From Eutrophocola sp964629325 (GTDB taxonomy: Bacteria > Pseudomonadota > Gammaproteobacteria > Pseudomonadales > Pseudohongiellaceae), in the NCBI GenBank assembly GCA_964629325.1, contig CAZVSC010000001.1:81004-145003 (forward strand): a stretch of DNA of 64,000 bases, in the 5' to 3' direction. A program made the position numbers and the translations under genes. How positions within the stretch are numbered: position 1 is the first letter of the stretch; the number at the start of each line of letters is the position of its first letter. Positions 9,142 to 18,921 of the stretch are shown here, piece by piece. The notes under the pieces are model-generated. The model did not search any database. It was not told the DNA's origin and was given only the letters and a program-made list of their open reading frames with translations.

Positions 9142-12100
9142 TCAGGCCTGCGGGTCAACTCCGTCAGCGGGCTGATCGAGAACGTGCAGTCGGGGCAGGG
9201 CCGTGAAGTATAGCGCGGTGCGAATTTCCCGGGATTCCATGGCGCGAAACAGGTCTGCATACCTGGCCAGTTGCGGCCGGTACTGGGCGGCCTGCCGGGC
9301 AAAAAAATCATTCTCATGTTCTGCGGATGCAGGAGAGGCGGTTTTGAAGTCGATGATCCAGCGGACATCATCCGCATCGACGAAGGTGCGGTCGATCACG
9401 GCGATGCGTTGCCGTCCATGGCGGTAGTCACTGAGGCTGAGCTCATTCGCTGCTTCCCGGTGACCTGCCTGCAACAGCCAGCGGAACTGCTCATCGTCGT
9501 GACAACGCAGCAGCTGTGCCCTGATTTCTACAATTGCCTGTTCCGGCCGCGGCGACAAGGGAGCCAGGCGTTGCCGCCAGTCAACCTCACAGTCGGCCAG
9601 TGCCTTCTGATCCTGAATGTCGAGCCGGCCCTCCCCGATACGGCATAGGCATTCATGGATAATTTCGCCGAGGGTTCGTTCAACCAGATTGTCATGCACG
9701 GATGCTGGCAGGTCGACTACCGGGCGTTCGGCGTCTTCCAGTGGTCTGGCAATACGCAGCATGGCCGGTGGCTGCCATGCCGGCGGCAGTCGCTTGCTCA
9801 CGAGATGGCGGCCTGCTGCGATCATGGATTCACCACCGTCGCTCTCAGCCGCTCTTTCCAGGCTTGCCAGTGTCGAAGGGTCTGCTGCCAGTTGCGGCCA
9901 GAGGGAAGCCAGCAGTGAACTGGCAGCAGGCGGCTGCCAGCTGCCGTCCTTTTCCGTGATGCTGCCAATGAGCAGCGCACTCTTGATGGCCCGTGTAACG
10001 CCGATATAGAACAGGCGCGTCCCTTCGAGACGTTGCTGTATGCCTGCTTCATATTTGAGATGCTGGTAGGTGGCGTCACGCTCCTGCCCACGCTGTGCGG
10101 GCATGCTCATGACCAGTTCCGGCTCCCCAGCGGCATTGATATGTTCCCGCCAGCGCAAAAGCGGGTTGTCATCGGCACGCGGCTGGCGTTCGAGTCCTGG
10201 CAGGATGACATGCTCAAACTCAAGTCCCTTGGCCTTGTGGATGGTCATGATGGTCAGGGCGGCCTGGGGATTCAGACCGTCCGCGTACTGCCCGGCAACC
10301 TTGCTTTCTAGGCGATGGATATCCGTAACATCGCCCTGGTCATCGAATTCCTCAACCAGGTCAAAGAAATGCCGAATGCTGGGCAGCATATGTGCGTCCG
10401 CCAACGCGACGGGGCCGCCGAGGGCCAGCCAGGTCTTTTCCAGCCATTCCCGCAGCGGCAGGCGCCGGCGCTGGGAACGGGCCTGTATCAGGACCGGCAA
10501 TCCGCGCTGAAGAATGATACCGGCATCTGCTGACAATCCGGGAGCCGCTTCATGATCCTGCAGTGCCTGCCACGGCGAAACGCCCTTGCTCGCGGCGTGC
10601 CGGGAAATACAGAGGAGGTCTGCCAAGGGCAGGCCCAGCCAGGGTGTTCTGAGGAGGGCGTACCATGCAGTGACATCTGCAGGGTTCAACAGGGCCCTTA
10701 ACAGGGTCAAGAGATCCTGTATCACCGGGTAGGAATCGAGGGGGTCGATATCTGCGGCATTCCAGGCAATGCCGCGCCGGCGTAGTTCTGGAATGATGTC
10801 AGCCAGGTGGTTGCGCGTGCGCACCAACAGCGCGATACGGTCGCCAGGATATGCGGACTGCAGGGATTCAACCGCAGCTCCCACACGCTCTGCTTCACAG
10901 CGCCGCAGCAGGTAACGGGCATCATCCATGTCCTTTTCCGCGGTCAGCAGGTGCATGCTCACCCCAAGTCCGGAAAGTGCGTCGTTGATGCTTTCAGCCT
11001 GGCTGTAACTGACACCACCACGCCCGATGTCATCCTTGCGGGGGAATGCGGGAGCGAAGTGCCGGTTAACCCATTCGACGATACTGGCCTGGGAGCGGAA
11101 ATTTACGCGCAGCTTCAGGCTGTCGAGCTTGATTTGGCCTATACCGTTGTCGCGGGCGGCCAGGAACAGGCCAACGTTGGCATTACGGAAACCATAACAG
11201 CTCTGCATACCGTCGCCGACAATGAACAGGGTCCTGCCGTCTCCGGGCTGCCAGCCGAAGGTGAGTTTTTGCAACAGACTCGTCTGCAGGCTCGAAGTAT
11301 CCTGGAATTCATCCACCAGGATATGCCTGAGGCGGTAATCCAGGCGCAGGGCCAGGTCGGTGGGCGACTCGTCGGCACCCAGGGCGCTCAGCGCCGCAAT
11401 ACTGACCTGGGTGTGATCGGCCTGGCCGTACTCGCGAAAAGCCAGCGACAGGCGGGATACCAGGGCGGGGAGTAGAACGGTCAGGCTTTCGAGCACCTGC
11501 CACTGTGCATCTGGATAGCGTGCATCCGGCAGGAAGCGTGCTTCCTCGAAAGCAATCTGCAGCGCCTCATCAGACACCATCCGATCCAGCAGGGACAACA
11601 TTGCCGCCTTGTTTTCGGCAACGGGATTGCCGCTGCTTGTCTTTCCGGGTGCAGGGAATCCGTTGGTCTTGTTGACAGTCTTGCGCAGCGTGTTCTTGTC
11701 AGTGAACAGCAATTGCCGAATCGCCAGCCAGGCTGGCAGATCTTCGGGTACAGGGCGCGGCATGCCGCTGCTGAAATCACAATCTCCCAGGGGGTGGTCG
11801 CTTTTGCGCAAATTATCCGACGCAAAAACCACCAGAGAATGCAGCGCTTGCGAATAAGGTGACATAGCACTGTCGAGGTCAGCGAGTTTTGTCCGGATGA
11901 GGTCCTGAAGGGTGTTTTCCAGAATGATCCGTGCATTCCCCGGATGGGCCTTGATGTCGAGAATATTGGCCAGCCACTGATCGCGCTTTCCCAGCATGGC
12001 TGACAACAGCCCGGATAATGTGCGCCACTGGTTGTTGACATGGGCCAGCAGGACGGCAAGCGCATCCGCGAGGGGCGAGTCGTTCTCCGCTTCCGTAAAC

Positions 12101-12585
12101 AAATCCAGGATAGCGGCCTCATACAGAACGGAGGCGTCATCCACGATTTCCGGCATAACACCCAGCTCTGAAACCACCGGCATCTGCCCGCACAGGAACG
12201 CGTTGAAACTGTCGATGGTGGATATACGCAGACGCGTCGAATTTTCCATGAGCTGCCACCGCAGTTGGCCATCACGTGCAAGCACGCGTTGTGCCAGCTC
12301 CAGGGTGAAGCGGCGGTGTTCCGGCAGGGCTGCCAGGTCGGAGGCAGACAGGGTGGCCGCCTGCGCCATGTTGTCCAGGATGCGGTTGCGCATTTCGGCG
12401 GCCGCCTTGCGGGTAAAAGTGATCGCAAGAATTTCTTCCGGACGTTCGCAGGTAGCAAGCAGTGACAGGTAGCGCTGCGTCAGCAACTCGGTCTTGCCGG
12501 AGCCGGCTGGTGCCTGCACACAGAATGACCGCCCCAGGTCCAGTGCAAGGCGCCGCTCGTTGATATCAACAGGCACGTTGCTCAT
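9142..12585 (-). CDS. AddA/RecB-like UvrD-family helicase-nuclease
   Basis: Large cytoplasmic DNA helicase of 1147 aa for double-strand break processing. The N-terminus has the Walker A APAGSGKTELL followed by ILAITFTRKAAAEM, and a Walker B motif LVDEFQDTSS lies near residue 430. UvrD C-terminal motifs follow (LTIMTIHKAKGLEFEHVILPG and RLFYIGVTRA). The extreme C-terminus carries a PD-(D/E)XK nuclease signature, IDRTFVDADDVRWIIDFKT. The upstream gene's TGA overlaps this ATG by four bases, so the two are translationally coupled, as in AddAB systems. A RecBCD role elsewhere in the genome cannot be excluded. Confidence 0.92.
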   Translation of the reverse strand: MSNVPVDINERRLALDLGRSFCVQAPAGSGKTELLTQRYLSLLATCERPEEILAITFTRKAAAEMRNRILDNMAQAATLSASDLAALPEHRRFTLELAQRVLARDGQLRWQLMENSTRLRISTIDSFNAFLCGQMPVVSELGVMPEIVDDASVLYEAAILDLFTEAENDSPLADALAVLLAHVNNQWRTLSGLLSAMLGKRDQWLANILDIKAHPGNARIILENTLQDLIRTKLADLDSAMSPYSQALHSLVVFASDNLRKSDHPLGDCDFSSGMPRPVPEDLPAWLAIRQLLFTDKNTLRKTVNKTNGFPAPGKTSSGNPVAENKAAMLSLLDRMVSDEALQIAFEEARFLPDARYPDAQWQVLESLTVLLPALVSRLSLAFREYGQADHTQVSIAALSALGADESPTDLALRLDYRLRHILVDEFQDTSSLQTSLLQKLTFGWQPGDGRTLFIVGDGMQSCYGFRNANVGLFLAARDNGIGQIKLDSLKLRVNFRSQASIVEWVNRHFAPAFPRKDDIGRGGVSYSQAESINDALSGLGVSMHLLTAEKDMDDARYLLRRCEAERVGAAVESLQSAYPGDRIALLVRTRNHLADIIPELRRRGIAWNAADIDPLDSYPVIQDLLTLLRALLNPADVTAWYALLRTPWLGLPLADLLCISRHAASKGVSPWQALQDHEAAPGLSADAGIILQRGLPVLIQARSQRRRLPLREWLEKTWLALGGPVALADAHMLPSIRHFFDLVEEFDDQGDVTDIHRLESKVAGQYADGLNPQAALTIMTIHKAKGLEFEHVILPGLERQPRADDNPLLRWREHINAAGEPELVMSMPAQRGQERDATYQHLKYEAGIQQRLEGTRLFYIGVTRAIKSALLIGSITEKDGSWQPPAASSLLASLWPQLAADPSTLASLERAAESDGGESMIAAGRHLVSKRLPPAWQPPAMLRIARPLEDAERPVVDLPASVHDNLVERTLGEIIHECLCRIGEGRLDIQDQKALADCEVDWRQRLAPLSPRPEQAIVEIRAQLLRCHDDEQFRWLLQAGHREAANELSLSDYRHGRQRIAVIDRTFVDADDVRWIIDFKTASPASAEHENDFFARQAAQYRPQLARYADLFRAMESREIRTALYFTALPRLHVLDQPADGVDPQA

Positions 12586-15284
12586 GCATCAATCCTTTCA
12601 CCGATACGGCAGAGCGGGCCAAGGTGGCACCATGTACAGCTGCTGTTGACGGATTTTGGATCCACCGCCGCGTAGCCGGACAGGAATTCGTTGGCAATCG
12701 CTGTCAGGGATTCCTGCCATGCAAGCCGGATTTGCTGCCAGTCATGGTCAGGGGCGGCGTTGCGCTTGCTGCCGAAATGGCTGCCAGGGTAAATCGTGTT
12801 GTCGTTGCTGATGCCTTTGTACCGTGTTTCCTCGACATTGACCTGGGCAATGAACAGGCCCGCGACTTTGGTGTCTACTGCGGCCTCCACCGCCAGCATG
12901 TAGAGCATGAGCTGCGGCTCGGTCTGACGCGGATCGAACCAGTTTATTTCATTGTTCCTGGGCGACTTGTAATCAACGATGACCAGGTTGCCTTCAGGCG
13001 TTTCATCTACCCTGTCTATCCGCAGGTTGAGCGTCAGCCCGGCGTGCTGCCACTGTGTACGATATTCGCTTTCGAGCACCTTGAAGACGCCGCGTTTCTT
13101 TTCTTCCTCAAGCCAGGCTGAAAGAAGATCGGACAAACGACGAATTTCCATGGCGTTGAATCTTGTTGTCATCGTGTGCCTGTAGAATCGCGCCTTGTTC
13201 TGGACAGCGTCGGCAACGGCGCTGTTGATTGCATTCGCCAGGGTATCGGGTGAGGCAGCCAACAGGTTTTCCTGGCTTTTCAGGGCACGCCAGAAACCTT
13301 CGAGTGATTCATGCAGGATGCTGCCGAGCACGTGACCTGGCAGGCCGATGAGAGGGGCGGGCAATGCTTCGGCACCCAGGCGATTTATGGCGAATGCCTT
13401 GAAGGGGCAATCCGCCTGGTTCGCCATCAGTGAGAAGCCCCCCGCAGGCTGCTCGGTTTCACCCAGCGCAATGAAAGGGACCTCATCCAGGCAGTCCTGG
13501 ACGCTATTGATTGCCTCTCCATAGCCAGGAAAACTGGCCCGGAAATTCTGGTTACCTGAAACATGCTCCCTGACACCCGGCAGCATCCCGGCCGGTTTCA
13601 GCGCGAGGTCTTCGTCCTGGCGCGGCCAGCTGAATACCATTTCGGTTTCGGTATGGCCAATGTAACGGGTGATTTGGTGCCGGGCGTTTTCGATCACGAC
13701 ATGCATATCGCTGCCCGGCATGGCTTGCTCCCGTTGCAGCGACAAGGGAATGAACGGGACTGGCCGGGCCGGTGGCGGCCATTGCTGCTCGGTCATGCCC
13801 ATCATCCAGGTGTGCGTAAAGACCAGGCCATCTGCTTCTGTCGGCGACAGCACCTGTATCGGGGCGAGCTCATCACCATCACCTGCATGGTTGCCGGCAA
13901 GGATCTGGCGGAGAATTCCAAGCGCCTGCCCCAGGGTCACTTTGCCATGCCATGAGGAAATCCGGGCGAAGGACTTGAGTGAGCCTGACCAGGCCCTGAG
14001 CTGATCGTATTCGGCCGGGTCCGGCTGCCGCGGACCAGGCCAGCCCAGGGCGGAAAGCTGGGCCTCGAACAGATTGCTCCAGTCCTGCAAAGTGGCGCTG
14101 TTCGGTTGCGCACGGCGCAGGGTATCCAGAGCCAGCAGGGCAGCCGCCAGTTGTTCACAGTGATAGTCGGCATCGCCAGTGTTGGCCAGGTCACGCACCC
14201 AGGCCATCTGGATTTTCATTTCACCGGTTTCCCGCAGTCGCCATTCCAGCCGGGCGCGACCACTTTCCTCAGCTGGCGTGCCGTGAATAAACGGTGACCT
14301 GAGCAGGCGACAGAATGCGAGGGTTTCGACCCAGGGGGTGTTAAGGGCCAGGATGTCGAGGGCACTGGCGATTAACGAGCAGTCGGACAAGGGCCGCGCT
14401 GAGGAGATACTGACTTCTGGCATACCGGATGCAAAATGTACTGCAGTGTCCGGATAAAGCATGTCACGGAACTCCCGCCTGATGGCATCGGTTCGACGTT
14501 GCAGATCGGGGCAAATGACGCCGATACGGGCCCGGCTGTCATTTTTCAGGATATCCCTGGCCCACTTTGCAGCCTGGTGTACTTCCTCGCCAGGGTCGCT
14601 CAAGTCCTGCAAGCGTAGAGCCGGTGCTAAGGGCGGCAGGTCGAAACGATCGACACTCTTGCTGCTTTCTATGAGCACCTCGAAAAGCAGGGCATACAGG
14701 GGGGGCGGGTTGTCGAATCCCGCCAGCATCACATGCCCAGGGCCTGCCAACTGGCCATCGGCCAGTCCCGTAATGACCGACTCGACCATGGGTGACAGGC
14801 TGATGAGGTCATGGCGCCGGCAGAACGCCTCAAAGCTGTCGACCCAGGAAAGGAATGCACCCAGGTCATCGGGAATGCCGTCTGACTTCTGGAAATGGGC
14901 GAATTTGCGCACAGCCCGCATGTCGATGCGCCAGAGATGCGCCAATCGCCAGGCTTCCTGGACCGCATGCGCCGTAGCATGCTGGTTTACCAGTCCGGCG
15001 CCGGCATCCGAATCCCTGACGATGTCCTGCCAGACCAGTGCCTCCAGTGCGGGTTCAAGGATGCCTGCACGTGCACCGGGGGCATGGTTCCAGAGATCGC
15101 GAAGCCAGATGTCCACGGGATAAACAGCAGGGGTCATGCAAACGGGCGGCATGTCACGGTATTGCCGCCATTGTCCGTAGACGGATTGCAGCTGCAGGCG
15201 TGTCCGATGGTTTGGTGTCAGCACAAGACTGCCCGAGTGCATGGCCTCCATAACCGGTGAAAAGATGTCGGACTGAAATGCCAT
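12582..15284 (-). CDS. AddB-like PD-(D/E)XK nuclease, probable DNA repair protein
   Basis: Protein of 900 aa matching what I know of the TIGR03623 family (probable DNA repair protein, AddB-related). The C-terminal nuclease motif is LRIDRVDETPEGNLVIVDYKSP in pattern, with the D and DYK residues present. Four cysteines are arranged as in AddB iron-sulfur domains: one in QADCPFKAFA and three in CTWCHLGPLC near the end. The N-terminal helicase-like half has no intact Walker A, as in AddB. The start MAFQSDIF is chosen over a 64-codon extension that overlaps ETF-QO's promoter-distal end. It is followed by the helicase partner with ATGA overlap. Confidence 0.88.
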   Translation of the reverse strand: MAFQSDIFSPVMEAMHSGSLVLTPNHRTRLQLQSVYGQWRQYRDMPPVCMTPAVYPVDIWLRDLWNHAPGARAGILEPALEALVWQDIVRDSDAGAGLVNQHATAHAVQEAWRLAHLWRIDMRAVRKFAHFQKSDGIPDDLGAFLSWVDSFEAFCRRHDLISLSPMVESVITGLADGQLAGPGHVMLAGFDNPPPLYALLFEVLIESSKSVDRFDLPPLAPALRLQDLSDPGEEVHQAAKWARDILKNDSRARIGVICPDLQRRTDAIRREFRDMLYPDTAVHFASGMPEVSISSARPLSDCSLIASALDILALNTPWVETLAFCRLLRSPFIHGTPAEESGRARLEWRLRETGEMKIQMAWVRDLANTGDADYHCEQLAAALLALDTLRRAQPNSATLQDWSNLFEAQLSALGWPGPRQPDPAEYDQLRAWSGSLKSFARISSWHGKVTLGQALGILRQILAGNHAGDGDELAPIQVLSPTEADGLVFTHTWMMGMTEQQWPPPARPVPFIPLSLQREQAMPGSDMHVVIENARHQITRYIGHTETEMVFSWPRQDEDLALKPAGMLPGVREHVSGNQNFRASFPGYGEAINSVQDCLDEVPFIALGETEQPAGGFSLMANQADCPFKAFAINRLGAEALPAPLIGLPGHVLGSILHESLEGFWRALKSQENLLAASPDTLANAINSAVADAVQNKARFYRHTMTTRFNAMEIRRLSDLLSAWLEEEKKRGVFKVLESEYRTQWQHAGLTLNLRIDRVDETPEGNLVIVDYKSPRNNEINWFDPRQTEPQLMLYMLAVEAAVDTKVAGLFIAQVNVEETRYKGISNDNTIYPGSHFGSKRNAAPDHDWQQIRLAWQESLTAIANEFLSGYAAVDPKSVNSSCTWCHLGPLCRIGERIDA

Positions 15285-15318
15285 GTGCCGGTTTTTGCGG
15301 TGGTTTACCTGTTGCGGG

Positions 15319-16977
15319 TTACATATTGGGGTAATTGGGTCCGCCGCTGCCTTCAGGGGCAACCCAGGTGATATTCTGCGTGGGATCCTTGATGTCGCAG
15401 GTCTTGCAGTGAACACAGTTCTGGGCATTGATCTGGAAACGGGTCTCGATATCGCTGCGGACGATTTCATATACACCGGCGGGGCAGTAGCGCTGGGCAG
15501 GTTCGTCGAATTCCGCGAGATTGAAGGTCAGTGGGGTATCTGCATCCGCCAGGAGCAGGTGGCAGGGCTGGTCTTCCTCGTGGTTGGTATTTGACAGGTA
15601 GACTGAGCTCAGCCGGTCGAAACTGAATGTATTGTCGGGTTGCGGATAACGTATTCGCGGGCTGTCCTCGGCGGAGTGCAACGTGGCATGGTCGGGAATC
15701 GTGTCCTTCAGCGTGAAAGGCAGCCGGCCGCGAAACAGCGCCTGATCGACGAAGCTGAAGGCAGCCCCCAGCAGGGTGCCGAAACGGTGCATGGCCGGTG
15801 CGACGTTGCGCGCCCGATTCAGTTCAGCGTACAGCCAGGAGCGGCGCACGTTGCCGGGGTAAGTGACCAGGACCCGGTCCGCGGGGTTACGGTCGCCCTG
15901 GAGTGCGGCAAAAATACTTTCAGCGGCAAGCATGCCGGATTTCATTGCTGTATGCGTACCCTTGAGCTTCAGGAAGTTGAGAAAACCGGCATCGTCTCCG
16001 GCAAGGACACCACCGGGAAAGGCGAGAGCCGGTAGCGACTGCAAACCTCCTTTGGTGAGGGCGCGGGCACCGTAAGAAATCCGCTTGCCGCCCTCCAGCA
16101 CGCGCCTGAACAAGGGGTGATGCTTCATGCGCTGGAACTCATCGAAAGGGCTGAGCCAGGGGTTGCTGTAATTAAGATCGGTGATCAGGCCGACGGCGAC
16201 CTGGTTGTTGTCCAGGTGATACAGGAAGCTGCCTCCCGTCGTTTTACCCATGCCGAGGGGCCAACCCAGGCCATGGATAATTTTACCGGGTTCGTGCACC
16301 CCTGAAGGAACCTCCCAGAGCTCCTTGACACCCAAGCCGTAATGTTGCGGCTGGCGCTTCCTGTCGAGGCCGAATTTCTCGATCAGTTGCTTTCCCAGGT
16401 GACCGCGGCAGCCCTCGGCGAATACCGTGTATTTCGCCTGCAGTTCGTATCCCGCCTCGAAGCCCGGTTTTTCCTTGCCCGACCTGTCACGACCCATGTC
16501 ACCGGTGGCGACCCCGATAACGGCACCCTCCTGGTCATAAAGAATTTCTGCAGCGGCAAAACCGGCGAATAACTGCACCCCGAGGCTTTCAGCCTGTTCA
16601 CCGAGCCATCGGCACAGGTTGCCCAGACTGATCACATGATTGCCCTTGTTGTGCAGGTCCCCCGGGATGAAGAAATCGGGCAGCTTCATCGAACCCGTCC
16701 CGTTGAACAACAAGTGTATTTCTTCCTCGGTAACGGGCACGGTGACTGGCGCGCCCATGGCCTGCCAGTCGGGAAAAAGTTCATCGAGCGCACGCTGGTC
16801 AAGTACGGCACCGGACAGGATGTGGGCACCGATTTCCGAGCCTTTCTCGATCAGGCAAATTTCGAGGGTGACCTCATGTTCCCGGCAGAGTTGAGCCAGT
16901 TTGCACGCTGTGGCAAGGCCGGCAGGGCCGCCGCCCACGATGACCACATCGAAGGGCATAACTTCGCGGTGAGACAA
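15319..16977 (-). CDS. electron transfer flavoprotein-ubiquinone oxidoreductase
   Basis: Membrane-associated ETF-QO of 552 aa; passes electrons from reduced ETF to ubiquinone. The N-terminal FAD motif is VVIVGGGPAGLATA. The ubiquinone/FAD middle region carries LGWPLGMGKTTGGSFLYH. The C-terminal 4Fe-4S ligands lie in CPAGVYEI and NCVHCKTCDIKDPTQNI. The protein ends with the typical VAPEGSGGPNYPNM. It is divergent from etfBA across a 120-base shared regulatory region, which fits coordinated fatty-acid or amino-acid catabolism. Confidence 0.97.
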   Translation of the reverse strand: MSHREVMPFDVVIVGGGPAGLATACKLAQLCREHEVTLEICLIEKGSEIGAHILSGAVLDQRALDELFPDWQAMGAPVTVPVTEEEIHLLFNGTGSMKLPDFFIPGDLHNKGNHVISLGNLCRWLGEQAESLGVQLFAGFAAAEILYDQEGAVIGVATGDMGRDRSGKEKPGFEAGYELQAKYTVFAEGCRGHLGKQLIEKFGLDRKRQPQHYGLGVKELWEVPSGVHEPGKIIHGLGWPLGMGKTTGGSFLYHLDNNQVAVGLITDLNYSNPWLSPFDEFQRMKHHPLFRRVLEGGKRISYGARALTKGGLQSLPALAFPGGVLAGDDAGFLNFLKLKGTHTAMKSGMLAAESIFAALQGDRNPADRVLVTYPGNVRRSWLYAELNRARNVAPAMHRFGTLLGAAFSFVDQALFRGRLPFTLKDTIPDHATLHSAEDSPRIRYPQPDNTFSFDRLSSVYLSNTNHEEDQPCHLLLADADTPLTFNLAEFDEPAQRYCPAGVYEIVRSDIETRFQINAQNCVHCKTCDIKDPTQNITWVAPEGSGGPNYPNM

Positions 16978-17017
16978 GATGAATTCTTCCGTTCAAGAGA
17001 CTTTTTTATTCTACCCC

Positions 17018-17042
17018 ATTATAATTGGCCTCTTTGCCAATT
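17018..17042. promoter_or_regulatory. shared -10 and palindromic operator between ETF-QO and etfBA
   Basis: ATTATAAT at 17018-17025 reads as a TATAAT -10 box on both strands. Overlapping it is a perfect inverted repeat, AATTGGC (17023-17029) and GCCAATT (17036-17042), with a 6-base spacer. No strong -35 is seen in either direction. This is a candidate operator able to control both divergent units at once. Confidence 0.5.
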
Positions 17043-17097
17043 ACACAAGAATCTCAGAATCGCCCGGCCAGCCAGGCACAATCGATCCGCACATTCC

Positions 17098-17850
17098 ATG
17101 AAAATCCTCGTTCCCGTCAAGCGTGTAGTCGACGCCAACGTCAAGGTGCGCGTATCAGCTGACAATTCATCCATCGATCTCAGCAACGTCAAAATGGCGA
17201 TGAACCCCTTTTGTGAAATCGCGGTGGAAGAAGCCGTTCGCCTGAAAGAGCGGGGCGTGGCAACCGAGATCGTTGCTGTCACCGTTGGCGACGAAAAAAG
17301 CCAGGAGCAATTGCGTACCGCCATGGCATTGGGCGCCGACCGCAGCATCTGGGTCGAGCAGGCCGGTTTCGTCGAGCCCCTGGCCGTCGCGAAATTGCTG
17401 AAAGCCGTCGTCGATCGTGAGATGCCAGACCTGGTAATTCTTGGCAAGCAGAGCATCGACGGTGACAACAACCAGGTGGGACAGATGCTGGCAGCGCTTT
17501 GCGACATGCCGCAGGGTACCTTTGCCTTTCACTTGTCCATCGAAAACGGACGCGCGCTGGTCAGTCGCGAAGTGGACGGGGGCGAACAGGTTGTCAGCCT
17601 CTCCCTGCCAGCCGTGGTCACCACCGACCTGCGCCTGAATGAACCCCGTTACGCCAAGCTGCCGGACATCATGAAGGCGAAAAAGAAGCCCCTGGACAAG
17701 ATCACGCCTGCAGAACTGGGTGTAACCGTCAGCAGCAGCATGACCACCATTGCAGTGCATGAGCCACCGGGTCGCAAGGCCGGCATCATCGTCGGCAGCA
17801 CCGCTGAGCTGGTCGACAAACTGCGCAATGAAGCCAAGGTGATTCCCTGA
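17098..17850 (+). CDS. etfB: electron transfer flavoprotein beta subunit
   Basis: ETF small subunit of 250 aa; binds AMP and forms a heterodimer with EtfA that accepts electrons from acyl-CoA and other dehydrogenases. The N-terminus MKILVPVKRVVDANVKVRV and the segments NPFCEIAVEEAVRLKE and LGKQSIDGDNNQVGQMLAAL are characteristic. The frame stays open upstream to 16636 but that part overlaps ETF-QO, so the ATG at 17098 is the start. etfA begins 26 bases after the stop. Confidence 0.97.
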   Translation: MKILVPVKRVVDANVKVRVSADNSSIDLSNVKMAMNPFCEIAVEEAVRLKERGVATEIVAVTVGDEKSQEQLRTAMALGADRSIWVEQAGFVEPLAVAKLLKAVVDREMPDLVILGKQSIDGDNNQVGQMLAALCDMPQGTFAFHLSIENGRALVSREVDGGEQVVSLSLPAVVTTDLRLNEPRYAKLPDIMKAKKKPLDKITPAELGVTVSSSMTTIAVHEPPGRKAGIIVGSTAELVDKLRNEAKVIP

Positions 17851-17876
17851 CGCTTGAGGGGACAACAGGACAAGCC

Positions 17877-18803
17877 ATGAGCGTACTGGTAATCGCCGAA
17901 CACAATAACGCAACTCTCAACCCTGTCACCGCGAGCGTCGTTGCCGCGGCCGTACAACTTGATGCTGACATACATGTGCTGGTGGCCGGCAGCGACTGCA
18001 GCGCAGTGGCGACGGCCGCAGGCCAGTACCAGGGGGTTAGCAGGGTCCTCGTCGCTGATAATGCGGCCTATGCTAACCAGCTTGCCGAAGCTGTCGCGCC
18101 GCTTGTCAGCAGTATTGCCGCTGATTACACGGCCATACTTGCAGCCGCCGGCACCACAGGCAAGAACCTGATGCCTCGCCTTGCCGCACTGCTGGATGCT
18201 GGACAGTTGTCCGATATCGTCGCAATCGAGGCGCAGGACACGTTCATTCGGCCAATCTATGCCGGCAATGCCTTGGCAACGGTGAGAACGGCTGACACCG
18301 TGAAAATTCTGACCGTGCGTACATCGGCCTTCGAACCTGTCGGGACCGGAAACAACGCCGACCAGATGACGCTGGACACGGTCATCTCACAAAACAAAAG
18401 CATGTTTATCAGTGAGAACCTCAGCACAAGTGAGCGTCCGGAACTGGCATCTGCGAGCATCGTGGTATCCGGTGGTCGCGGTCTTGGCAGCGCCGGGAAC
18501 TTTCAACTGCTTGAACGGATAGCCGACAAGCTTGGTGCAGCGGTCGGCGCTTCCCGGGCAGCGGTGGATGCAGGGTTTGTCGGCAATGACCTGCAGGTCG
18601 GGCAGACCGGCAAGATCGTGGCTCCTGAGCTCTATATAGCCGTAGGTATCTCCGGCGCCATCCAGCACCTGGCCGGCATGAAGGACAGCAAGGTCATCGT
18701 CGCCATCAACATTGATGCCGATGCGCCGATTTTCCAGGTAGCGGACTACGGCCTCGTGGCGGACCTGTTTCAGGTGCTGCCTGAACTGGAATCCCTGCTC
18801 TGA
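17877..18803 (+). CDS. etfA: electron transfer flavoprotein alpha subunit
   Basis: FAD-binding ETF subunit of 308 aa. The C-terminal FAD domain shows SGGRGLGSAGNF, ADKLGAAVGASRAAVDAGF, QVGQTGKIVAPELYIAVGISGAIQHLAGM and NIDADAPIFQVADYGLVADLF, all typical of EtfA. It works with EtfB and hands electrons to the ETF-QO encoded divergently nearby. The gene closes the etfBA operon. Confidence 0.97.
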   Translation: MSVLVIAEHNNATLNPVTASVVAAAVQLDADIHVLVAGSDCSAVATAAGQYQGVSRVLVADNAAYANQLAEAVAPLVSSIAADYTAILAAAGTTGKNLMPRLAALLDAGQLSDIVAIEAQDTFIRPIYAGNALATVRTADTVKILTVRTSAFEPVGTGNNADQMTLDTVISQNKSMFISENLSTSERPELASASIVVSGGRGLGSAGNFQLLERIADKLGAAVGASRAAVDAGFVGNDLQVGQTGKIVAPELYIAVGISGAIQHLAGMKDSKVIVAINIDADAPIFQVADYGLVADLFQVLPELESLL

Positions 18804-18846
18804 GGCGGGGCTGGTACCGCTCTTCAAGTTTCCCGGGTAATAATCC

Positions 18847-18889
18847 TATAATCATGGCACTCTAGCCGGTGTCTACACCGGTGTATATT
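18847..18889 (+). promoter_or_regulatory. promoter and palindromic operator of the YceI gene
   Basis: A TATAAT hexamer lies at 18847-18852, with only a weak TTCAAG (18823-18828) upstream. Downstream is the perfect inverted repeat CCGGTGT (18866-18872), CT, ACACCGG (18875-18881). A second AT-rich hexamer, TATATT, follows at 18884-18889. The palindrome sits between the first -10 and the start codon, a normal place for a repressor site. Confidence 0.4.
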
Positions 18890-18921
18890 TTGCCGGCCAA
18901 CTATCTTTACAGGAGCATTCC

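Noticed and set aside
16636..17097. N-terminal extension of etfB
   Set aside because: It overlaps the start of ETF-QO and the divergent promoter region, and EtfB homologues begin at MKILVPVKR.
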